The position numbers and the translations under genes are program-made. A model generated the notes under the pieces. It was not told the DNA's origin. It saw only the letters and a program-made list of their open reading frames with translations, and ran no database searches. Positions 1 to 10,343 of a stretch of DNA of 64,000 bases are shown piece after piece. The stretch's first letter is position 1. The number at the start of each line of letters is the position of its first letter. Origin of the DNA: Polaromonas sp. (GTDB taxonomy: Bacteria > Pseudomonadota > Gammaproteobacteria > Burkholderiales > Burkholderiaceae_C); NCBI RefSeq assembly GCF_016185115.1, contig NZ_JACPOF010000004.1:117979-181978 (forward strand), read 5' to 3'.

Positions 1-17
1 CTTCTTCGCAAGCAGGG

Positions 18-102
18 GCCGCGGAACTGGCTTCGCCAGGCCGCAGGCGCAGCGGCCCCCTCGGGGGGCAGGGAGCTACACGAAGTGAGCGACCGTGGGG
101 GC
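18..102 (+). repeat. Dispersed GC-rich intergenic repeat (family 2), copy 1
   Basis: A block with nested small hairpins (CTGGCTTCGCCAG, then GGCCCCCTCGGGGGGC) ending in ACGAAGTGAGCGACCGTGGGGGC-like sequence. A nearly identical block lies at 49101-49185, a shorter one at 22248-22326, and a rearranged inverted one at 14926-15098. It sits just upstream of carA. Immediately after it is a TATAAT hexamer at 107-112 that could serve as a -10 box, but I see no convincing -35. Confidence 0.8.
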
Positions 103-245
103 GATATATAATCAAGGGCTTTTCAAAACACAGCTTCGCCCGAGCGCATACAAAGCAAACACCCTTACAAAAGCAGCCCGAAGACTCTCGTTTGAGAAGT
201 TTCTTGTGCACGCTTGGGCGGACCGTAACCAAACCGGAGAACCCA

Positions 246-1428
246 GTGCTTTTGTCTCTACAGGGGAGCCACACCCAACCCCCGCACGCCATACTGGCGC
301 TTGCAGACGGCACGGTCTTTATCGGCAATTCGATTGGAGCCGCCGGCTCCACCGTCGGTGAGGTGGTGTTCAACACCGCCATGACCGGTTATCAGGAAAT
401 CCTCACGGATCCGAGTTACTGCCAGCAGATCGTTACCCTTACATATCCCCATATCGGCAACTACGGCATCAATGCTGAAGACGTTGAAGCCAGCAAGGTG
501 TTTGCCGCCGGCCTGATCATCAAGGACCTGCCTTTGCTGGCATCCAATTTCCGATCGACCATGACCCTGTCCGAATACCTGGTCAAGGAAAACACTGTGG
601 CGATTGCGGGCATAGATACCCGCCAGCTGACCCGCCTCTTGCGTACCAATGGCGCCCAGAATGGCTGCATCCTGGCTCTGGCGCAAGGTGAGGCCATGAG
701 CCAGGCGGCCATTGAGAAAGCCGTCGCTGCCGCGCGCGCTGCGCCAAGCATGGCTGGGCTTGACCTGGCCAAAGTCGTCTCTGTCAAACAAACCTATGAG
801 TGGACCCAGACCGAGTGGAAGCTGGGCTCGGGTTACGGCGTGCAGATCACACCCAAATTTCACGTCGTAGCATTTGACTTCGGCGTGAAGAAGAACATCC
901 TCCGCATGATGGCTGAACGCGGTGCACGCATCACGGTTGTGCCCGCGCAGACGCCTGCGGCCGATGTGCTCAAGCTCAAGCCAGATGGCATTTTCCTGGC
1001 CAATGGGCCGGGTGATCCCGAACCTTGCGATTATGCGATTGCCGCCGCGCGTGAACTGATTGAAACCGGCATCCCGACCTTCGGTATTTGCCTGGGGCAC
1101 CAGATCATGGCGCTGGCCAGCGGTGCAAAGACCTTCAAAATGAAGTTTGGCCACCACGGCGCCAACCACCCGGTCAAGGATCTGGACAACGGCCGTGTCA
1201 GCATCACCAGCCAGAACCATGGTTTTGCAGTCGATGAAAAAAGCCTGCCGGCCAACCTGAGGCCTACGCACATCAGCCTGTTTGACGGCACGCTCCAGGG
1301 GCTGGCCCGTACCGACAAGCCGGCGTTCTGCTTTCAGGGGCACCCTGAGGCATCGCCCGGCCCGCATGACATTTCGTATTTGTTTGACCGTTTCACCGCG
1401 CTGATGGAACAGGCCCTGGAGAAGAAGA

Positions 1429-1436
<8 letters not shown>
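246..1436 (+). CDS. carA: Carbamoyl-phosphate synthase small (glutaminase) subunit
   Basis: Hydrolyses glutamine and channels ammonia to CarB for carbamoyl phosphate, the cytoplasmic precursor of pyrimidines and arginine. The 396-residue protein has the N-terminal CPSase small-chain domain ([16 protein letters not shown]) and a C-terminal class I glutamine amidotransferase domain with nucleophile C282 in GICLGHQ and H366/E368 in GHPEAS. I chose the GTG at 246 because GGAGA lies 5 bases upstream and the protein then starts V-L-L-S-L, as in relatives; an upstream in-frame TTG at 192 would add 18 residues that do not look conserved. It overlaps carB by 8 bases, indicating translational coupling. 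Confidence 0.97.
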
Positions 1437-4659
<3,223 letters not shown>

Positions 4660-4710
4660 CGCCCGTATGACGTGAGTCATTTGGATTAAAATTGAGGCAG
4701 ATTAGAAACG

Positions 4711-4745
4711 CCGCCGCCAGGTGACTGGTGGCGGTTTCGCTTTTT
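4711..4745 (+). terminator. Hairpin plus T-rich tract between carB and greA
   Basis: CCGCCGCCAG at 4711-4720 pairs with CTGGTGGCGG at 4725-4734 (one G-T wobble) around a GTGA loop, followed by TTTCGCTTTTT. It fits a rho-independent terminator of carAB or a leader attenuator of greA; its T-rich end runs into the greA ribosome-binding site (AGGAG, 4747-4751). Confidence 0.7.
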
Positions 4746-4759
4746 CAGGAGCAGAAAAC

Positions 4760-5236
4760 ATGGCAACCATACCCATCACCAAACGCGGCGCTGAAAAGCT
4801 CAAGGCCGAGTTGCACCAGCTCAAGACGGTAGAGCGCCCAACGGTTATCAATCTGATCTCGGAAGCGCGCGCCCAGGGCGACCTGAGCGAGAACGCCGAA
4901 TACGATGCCGCCAAGGACAAGCAGGGTTTTGTCGAAGGGCGTATCCAGGAAATCGAGGGCAAGTTGTCTGCCGCGCAGATCATCGACCCGTCGGAGCTCG
5001 ACGCGGGCGGCAAGGTTGTCTTTGGTTCCACCATCGAGCTGGAAGATGAAGATACCGGCGACAAGGTCACCTACCAGATCGTGGGCGAGGACGAGGCCGA
5101 CATCAAGTTCGGCCGGGTCAACATCAGCTCGCCGATTGCGCGTGCGCTGATTGGCAAGGACGAGGGTGACACCGCCGAGGTTCAAGCCCCGGGCGGCATC
5201 AAGCGCTACGAAATCATTGCGGTGATGTACATCTAA
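4760..5236 (+). CDS. greA: Transcription elongation factor GreA
   Basis: Rescues backtracked RNA polymerase by stimulating cleavage of the nascent RNA 3' end. The 158-residue length is exactly that of GreA: an N-terminal coiled coil with the acidic tip ([17 protein letters not shown], about residues 41-57) and a C-terminal FKBP-like domain ([14 protein letters not shown]). The ATG at 4760 is preceded by AGGAG with 8-base spacing; an in-frame upstream GTG at 4721 lies in the loop of the preceding hairpin and is rejected. The DUF4149 gene follows after 2 bases, so the two are probably co-transcribed. Confidence 0.97.
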   Translation: MATIPITKRGAEKLKAELHQLKTVERPTVINLISEARAQGDLSENAEYDAAKDKQGFVEGRIQEIEGKLSAAQIIDPSELDAGGKVVFGSTIELEDEDTGDKVTYQIVGEDEADIKFGRVNISSPIARALIGKDEGDTAEVQAPGGIKRYEIIAVMYI

Positions 5237-5238
5237 AG

Positions 5239-5685
5239 ATGCGCCGGAGTTTGCCCATCATCGCCGCCGCCCTCTGGTGGGGCAGCCTGACTACCCTGGG
5301 CTTTCTCGTCGTTCCCATGCTGTTCGCCAATCTGGCCACGCCGGCGATGGCGGGCGCCATGGCTGCCAAACTCTTTAGCGCCCAGACCTGGGTCAGCATC
5401 GCCTGCGGCTTTCTGCTGTTGCTGGCGCTGAACAGGAAAGATCCTGACACGGGCGCGCTGAAGGTGCCGACGGTGATGAAATTCATCGTTGCCGGCCTTT
5501 TGCTGGCTGCGCTGGTCGAATTCGGCGTGTCGCCGCGCATCGTCAGTGCGCGTTCTGATGGCAGCAACCTCAAGCTCTGGCACGGGCTGGGGACGGCCAT
5601 GTATGTGCTGCAGTGGTTGTGCGCAGGCGCCACGCTCTGGCTGCTATCCCGCTCCTCACCTCAGGCGGCATCCAGCCAGTCCTGA
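5239..5685 (+). CDS. DUF4149-family small integral membrane protein
   Basis: A 148-residue hydrophobic protein with four predicted membrane segments (about 5-25, 45-65, 80-97 and 115-137) and the GFLVVPMLFANL signature near the start, matching the DUF4149/TMEM205-like group. Function is unknown. It starts 2 bases after the greA stop, an arrangement I recall from other Comamonadaceae. Family assignment is from recognition of the sequence pattern. Confidence 0.8.
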   Translation: MRRSLPIIAAALWWGSLTTLGFLVVPMLFANLATPAMAGAMAAKLFSAQTWVSIACGFLLLLALNRKDPDTGALKVPTVMKFIVAGLLLAALVEFGVSPRIVSARSDGSNLKLWHGLGTAMYVLQWLCAGATLWLLSRSSPQAASSQS

Positions 5686-5729
5686 AACGCGTATCCCATG
5701 ACGGATTGGCACGAATTTTAATGCTTCGT

Positions 5730-5910
5730 GCTATTTAATTTATAGCTGCTCACGTGCGTATTTAAAGGGCTGCAGCCCGATTTGGTGCCTGAAAATGGCT
5801 TTTTGGGGCCTTTTTTTCAGGTTTTCGAGCCTGCCCAGCCTTCAAATTGGCAAAATGTTAATACCCAACTTAACATTTTCTCAATTTTTAACGTATACGT
5901 TAAAAATTGA
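5730..5910 (+). repeat. TTAAC-palindrome intergenic element, copy A
   Basis: Starts with a conserved core (GCTATTTAATTTATAGCTGC, then CACGTGCGTATTT, a GGGCTGCAGCCC hairpin and TGGTGCCTGAAAA) and ends with two AT-rich inverted repeats: AAAATGTTAA/TTAACATTTT (5852-5861, 5870-5879) and a perfect 30-base palindrome centred on GTATAC (5881-5910). It fills the gap between the convergent DUF4149 gene and folD, with the palindromic end 20 bases from the folD stop. Related copies are at 20758-20935, 44845-45040 and 60363-60509 (inverted). Confidence 0.85.
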
Positions 5911-5930
5911 GCCTCTGGGTATCTGAAGGC

Positions 5931-6785
5931 TCAGGCAGCGGCTTCGCGTTCGGCAGCTTCCAGCGTGTTGACCAGCAGCATGGTGATGGTCATGGGGCCC
6001 ACGCCGCCTGGTACGGGTGTGATGTAGCCGGCAACCTCGCTGACACCTTCGAAGTCCACATCACCGCAGAGCTTGCCTTCGTCGTTGCGGTTCATGCCCA
6101 CGTCGATCACCACCGCACCAGGTTTGACCATGTCGGCGGTCAGTACGTTGCGCTTGCCGACAGCCGCAACAATCACGTCCGCCTGCAGCGTCATGGCCTT
6201 GAGGTCTTTGGTCGCACTGTGGCAAATTGTGACGGTGGCACTTTTCTGCAGCAGCATGAGCGCCATGGGTTTGCCGACGATGTTGCTGCGGCCAATCACC
6301 ACCGCGTGTTTGCCTTTCAGGTCGTAGCCAATGCTCTCCAGCATCTTCATGCAGCCGTAAGGCGTGCAGGGCCAGAAGCCTGGCTGGCCCACCATCAGCG
6401 CGCCGGCGCTGGCGACGTGAAAGCCGTCCACGTCCTTGGCGGGTGAAATCGATTCGATGACTTTCTGCGCGTCTATATGTGCCGGCAGAGGTAATTGCAC
6501 CAGGATGCCGTGGATGGCCGGGTCGTTGTTCAGCGCATCAACGCGGGCCAGCAGGTCGGCTTCGCTGAGGGTGGCGGGGTACTGTTCAAGTACAGAGTGA
6601 AGTCCATTGTCCTGGCAGGCCTTGACCTTGTTGCGCACATACACCTGGCTGGCAGGGTTTTCGCCGACCAGCACCACGGCCAGGCCGGGTGTGATGCCCT
6701 TGGCACGCAGGGCGGCCGCACGCTGGGCGACTTCGGTACGCATTTGTTTTGAAAGGGCGTTGCCGTCAATGAGTTGGGCGGTCAT
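5931..6785 (-). CDS. folD: Bifunctional methylenetetrahydrofolate dehydrogenase/cyclohydrolase
   Basis: Interconverts 5,10-methylene-, methenyl- and 10-formyl-tetrahydrofolate in one-carbon metabolism (cytoplasm, NADP-dependent). The 284-residue protein shows the family signatures: [13 protein letters not shown] carrying the catalytic Y and [10 protein letters not shown], the [16 protein letters not shown] dinucleotide loop, and the C-terminal [12 protein letters not shown] start at the ATG at 6785 (MTAQLIDG), which has AGGAA about 12 bases upstream; an in-frame TTG at 6797 sits on top of that site and is less likely. It lies downstream of a terminator ending the two-component operon, so it probably has its own promoter. 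Confidence 0.96.
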   Translation of the reverse strand: MTAQLIDGNALSKQMRTEVAQRAAALRAKGITPGLAVVLVGENPASQVYVRNKVKACQDNGLHSVLEQYPATLSEADLLARVDALNNDPAIHGILVQLPLPAHIDAQKVIESISPAKDVDGFHVASAGALMVGQPGFWPCTPYGCMKMLESIGYDLKGKHAVVIGRSNIVGKPMALMLLQKSATVTICHSATKDLKAMTLQADVIVAAVGKRNVLTADMVKPGAVVIDVGMNRNDEGKLCGDVDFEGVSEVAGYITPVPGGVGPMTITMLLVNTLEAAEREAAA

Positions 6786-6801
6786 GTTGTTGATCAATTC
6801 C

Positions 6802-6839
6802 TGAAATGAAAACGCCCGCAGCTATCGGGGCTACGGGCG
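6802..6839 (-). terminator. Rho-independent terminator of the two-component operon
   Basis: On the minus strand CGCCCGTAGC (6839-6830) pairs with GCTGCGGGCG (6822-6813) around a 7-base loop, followed by TTTTCATTT. It separates the response-regulator gene from folD. Confidence 0.8.
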
Positions 6840-6870
6840 CGTGGCGCTTTAAAAACGGGCAGGCCGTGTG

Positions 6871-7497
6871 TCAGGCCTTTGGTGCGTTGCTTCCAAGTGC
6901 GATCTTGAGCAGGTCGGCCACTGTGTTGGCGTTGAGCTTTTCCATGATGTTGGCGCGGTGCGCCTCTACCGTCTTGATGCTGATGCCGAGGTCGTCAGCG
7001 ATCTGCTTGTTCAGGCGGCCGGCGACGATGCGCTCCAGCACCTGCGTTTCGCGCAATGTCAGCTTGGCCAGAAGGGCGTCGCGGCTGGCTGACTGCTGGA
7101 AGTCGCTGAAGGCTTCCTTGGCCTGCTCCAGCATGCGTTCGACCAGGTTGACCAGGGCTTCTTCCTGGAAGGGCTTCTGGATGAAGTCCATCGCACCCTT
7201 TTTCATGGTGTTCACCGCCATGGGCACGTCGCCGTGGCCAGTGATGAACACGATGGGCAGGGGGGACTTGCGTTCAACCAGCCTGTCCTGCAGTTCAAGG
7301 CCGGTCATGCCGCCCATGCGGATGTCCACGATCAGGCAGGCGACTTCGCGCGGGTCGTAGCGTGAGAGAAAGGTTTCAGCGGAGTCATAGCAGCGGACCC
7401 GGTAGTCCTTGCCTTCAAGCAGCCACTGCAGGGAGTCGCGTACGCCCTCGTCATCATCAACGACGTAGACCGTGCCTTTTTTGGGGATCAAGCTCAT
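6871..7497 (-). CDS. FixJ/NarL-type response regulator
   Basis: A 208-residue receiver plus LuxR-type DNA-binding protein. The receiver (about 8-125) has the acidic pair D14-D15, phosphoacceptor D58 in LIVDIRM, T in FITGHGD, and K in QKPF. The C-terminal HTH reads LTLRETQVLERIVAGRLNKQIADDLGISIKTVEAHRANIMEKL. The FixJ/TodT/DctR-like linker suggests an activator phosphorylated by the kinase encoded 32 bases upstream. The signal and target are unknown; divergence of the operon from aceE makes the pyruvate dehydrogenase promoter a reasonable target (inference). Confidence 0.92.
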   Translation of the reverse strand: MSLIPKKGTVYVVDDDEGVRDSLQWLLEGKDYRVRCYDSAETFLSRYDPREVACLIVDIRMGGMTGLELQDRLVERKSPLPIVFITGHGDVPMAVNTMKKGAMDFIQKPFQEEALVNLVERMLEQAKEAFSDFQQSASRDALLAKLTLRETQVLERIVAGRLNKQIADDLGISIKTVEAHRANIMEKLNANTVADLLKIALGSNAPKA

Positions 7498-7529
7498 GCC
7501 AAACTTTCTCTGTGAGTTGCTGAATGAAG

Positions 7530-10088
7530 TCAGGTCAGTGCTACGTTATCGGTAGCAGGGGGCAGCGGTGAAAGCAGGGGTGTAACGGGAATCCAGAAGG
7601 TAAACCGGCAGCCCACAACTTCCTCGCCATTGTAGAGGTTCTCGGCCTCCATCCGGCCCTGGTGGGACTCGACAATGCTGCGGCACAACTTCAGGCCTAT
7701 GCCCATGCCTTCCGCCTTGGTGGAATAAAAGGCTTCATAGAGCCGGCCCATCACTTCGGGCGACAGGCCGCGGCCAGAATCCAGCACCGAGAACTCGACC
7801 ACGGCCTGGTCCTCGATGTGTTTGGGCACCACCCTCATTTCAACGCTGCGCCTTGCCGGTGGCAGGTGGGCCTGCTCAATGGACTCCGCCCCGTTTTTCA
7901 TCAGGTTGATGAGGACCTGCTCGATCAGGATGGGGTCCACCATCACCTCGGGCAGTCGCGCCGCAATGTAGTGCGACAGCCGCACGTTGTGGCGGCGCAG
8001 TTCGATGTCGGCCAGCTCCATGGCGTTGTTGACCATGGTGCCCACGTCAGACAGCGTGCGGTTGGGCTCGCTGCGTTTGACGAACGCACGTATGCGCTGG
8101 ATGATCTGGCCGGCGCGGTGCGCCTGTTTTGCGGTTTTTTCAAGCGCACCCAGCAGGTCTTCATTGCTGATCTGCTGGCTCTTGATGCGCGACACCATGC
8201 CATTGCAATAGTTGTTGATGGCCGTGAGCGGCTGGTTCAGTTCATGCGCCACGCTGGAAGCCATCTCGCCCATGGTGATGAGGCGGCTGGCGTTTTGCGC
8301 GCGTTCGTTCTGCAGGGCGGCCTGCTCCTCGGCATGGCGGCGCGGGGTGATGTCCGTGGCGATCACCATCTGGGCCAGGCGGCCGTCCACCCAGGTCAGG
8401 TAGCGCGAGCGCACTTCCAGCCATTTGCCGAGCTCAGGCACAAATATTTCGGCGTTTTCTGTCTGCGCGTCTGTCAGCGTGTCGGTAGGGAAACCCGCCA
8501 GGCCATCGACGGCATCCAGTGCATCGTCGGTGGGCGCCGTTGCAGGCACACCGGCCTGGGCGATCAGGTTCATGTGGCCGGACACCTCACCGCCAAACCA
8601 TGAGCGGTAAAGCTTGTTGGCAAACAGCAGCTCTTCGCTGCCCAGAGGCGCCACGGACACGGCAGCGTCCAGCCCTTCAAGCACGGTGGTGAAGCGTTCA
8701 TAAGACGCTGTCAGTTCATCACGAATGCGCCTCGGTTCGGTGATGTCGGTCATGGACGTCATCCAGCCGGTTTGCTGGCCGCGCGGGTCTATCAGCGGTG
8801 AGACATAAAGACGCGCATCGAAAACCTGGCCGTTCTTGCGCTTGACCTTGACCTCAAAACCCGACGGCGGCGTGCGGCCGTTCAGTTCGTCATTGAGGCG
8901 CGCCATCAGCGTGTCGATCTCTGCTTCCGGCCAGTGCGGAAAGGGAGGCGTACAGCCGACCAGTTCCGCTTCGGTCAGGCCCGTCATCTGGCAGAAGGCC
9001 GGGTTGACGTAGGTGATGCGGCCCTGCAGGTCCAGCACACGCATGCCGGTCAGCATGGAGTTTTCCATCGCCCGCCGGAAGTTCGTTTCGGTGATGAGCG
9101 CCTGCTGGGCCTGCACGCGCCTGCGCGTGTGGCGCCAGGTGCCCAGCAGCATCCACACAGTGATGGCGCTCAGGGCACTTACCAGCCAGAAAAAGCCGCT
9201 GCCTACAACACCCAGTGAGGTTCTGTAGCCCTGGGCCCTGATGAGCAGCCCATTGCCCACGGGAGACACAGGTATCTCGTATTCAGCGGCATCGTCTGAC
9301 CAGGGCAGCAGCCTGGCAGCCGGATTGCGCGGCGGGGGCATGTTGCCCGCCAGCACGCGATTTTTATCGTCCACCAGCATGAACGCGTATTTGGCGGTGA
9401 CTTCAGTCGGTACGCCAAAACGGAGCAGCCCGTCAATGGAGTACTCGCCCATGATCACGCCATCGAACTTTCCCTGGCTGTCGAGCGGAACCACGATCTG
9501 CAATACCGGTGCGTTGTAGCCGCTGCTGTCGTTCGGATTCAGTGGGCGCGAGTACACGGGCTGACGCAGGTCGCGGGCCAGGCCATAGGTACCGTCCGTT
9601 TCGCCGGCCTTCAATTGCTCGCCGGCGACCCTGACCTGCGCGACGTTGGCGCTGGCGGATACATACAAACCCACGACCTTGCGCTTTGAATCCACCCAGG
9701 TCACCGCCAGCAGTTCCGGGTACTGGTTGACCAGCGACTCCGCCTGCAGGATGAACTCTTCGCGGTCGATTTCCTTGTTGGAGATGTCGCGCCCTATGCG
9801 CATCAGCTGCTCCTGCCGCTCCAGCAGGCGCAGGCGCAGGCGTTGCTGGGCATATTCAACGTCGCGCCTGACGGCCTGGCGTTCGCGGTCTATTTCCTCA
9901 ATGCGCAGGTAGCCAAAAGCAGCGATGACGGCGGCCAGAAAAAGAATGACCGCCAGCAGGGGGCCCAGTGTGATGAACCGGTCCTGCCGCGAGGGCGATT
10001 GTTTGCGCCACCAGTGACTCCACCACGCTGGTGATGCTGCTGACGGAAGCAGGGCGGTTGGCGGCAGTGGCGGAAGGGGGGTGGACAC
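7530..10088 (-). CDS. Membrane-bound PAS sensor histidine kinase
   Basis: An 852-residue kinase: proline-rich cytoplasmic N terminus, membrane segment at about 39-62, a periplasmic sensor region to about 290 (CHASE/dCache-like, not assigned), second membrane segment at about 296-320, two PAS domains (from about 335 and 460), a HisKA domain with phosphoacceptor H615 in SSVAHELNQPL, and a HATPase domain (N box LINLMKNGAESI, GRGLSPEVMGRLYEAFYSTK, GMGIGLKLCRSIVE). Its output is the adjacent response regulator. The start is a GTG without a strong ribosome-binding site, so the N terminus is uncertain. The organisation resembles FixL/DctB-type kinases. Confidence 0.93.
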   Translation of the reverse strand: MSTPLPPLPPTALLPSAASPAWWSHWWRKQSPSRQDRFITLGPLLAVILFLAAVIAAFGYLRIEEIDRERQAVRRDVEYAQQRLRLRLLERQEQLMRIGRDISNKEIDREEFILQAESLVNQYPELLAVTWVDSKRKVVGLYVSASANVAQVRVAGEQLKAGETDGTYGLARDLRQPVYSRPLNPNDSSGYNAPVLQIVVPLDSQGKFDGVIMGEYSIDGLLRFGVPTEVTAKYAFMLVDDKNRVLAGNMPPPRNPAARLLPWSDDAAEYEIPVSPVGNGLLIRAQGYRTSLGVVGSGFFWLVSALSAITVWMLLGTWRHTRRRVQAQQALITETNFRRAMENSMLTGMRVLDLQGRITYVNPAFCQMTGLTEAELVGCTPPFPHWPEAEIDTLMARLNDELNGRTPPSGFEVKVKRKNGQVFDARLYVSPLIDPRGQQTGWMTSMTDITEPRRIRDELTASYERFTTVLEGLDAAVSVAPLGSEELLFANKLYRSWFGGEVSGHMNLIAQAGVPATAPTDDALDAVDGLAGFPTDTLTDAQTENAEIFVPELGKWLEVRSRYLTWVDGRLAQMVIATDITPRRHAEEQAALQNERAQNASRLITMGEMASSVAHELNQPLTAINNYCNGMVSRIKSQQISNEDLLGALEKTAKQAHRAGQIIQRIRAFVKRSEPNRTLSDVGTMVNNAMELADIELRRHNVRLSHYIAARLPEVMVDPILIEQVLINLMKNGAESIEQAHLPPARRSVEMRVVPKHIEDQAVVEFSVLDSGRGLSPEVMGRLYEAFYSTKAEGMGIGLKLCRSIVESHQGRMEAENLYNGEEVVGCRFTFWIPVTPLLSPLPPATDNVALT

Positions 10089-10343
10089 GCCAGCAGTTTA
10101 AGTGAGATGTCTGCTGCAGGGGTGTATCCCCCTCTGGCCTTGAGCATTACGAATTACATTACGCCGCTTTTTAAATTTCTTAATATGAAATCAAAAAGCA
10201 CAATTTGAAATTTGGCAAATATTGTGGGAAACTGGAGACTTGAATCCAAATTGGGTTAAAACTCGTTTGGAGACAAGCTTTGCGCCCGGGCAGGCTGAAG
10301 CCGTAACGGGTTAAACCACAGAGTATTCAAGCAGGAGACAAAC
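10089..10343. promoter_or_regulatory. Divergent promoter region between the kinase gene and aceE
   Basis: A 255-base AT-rich gap holding promoters for both directions. An inverted repeat CACAAT (10199-10204)/ATTGTG (10221-10226) with a 16-base spacer could be an operator, and CAGGAGACAAAC just before 10344 is the aceE ribosome-binding site. I cannot assign the start points of transcription. Confidence 0.45.
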
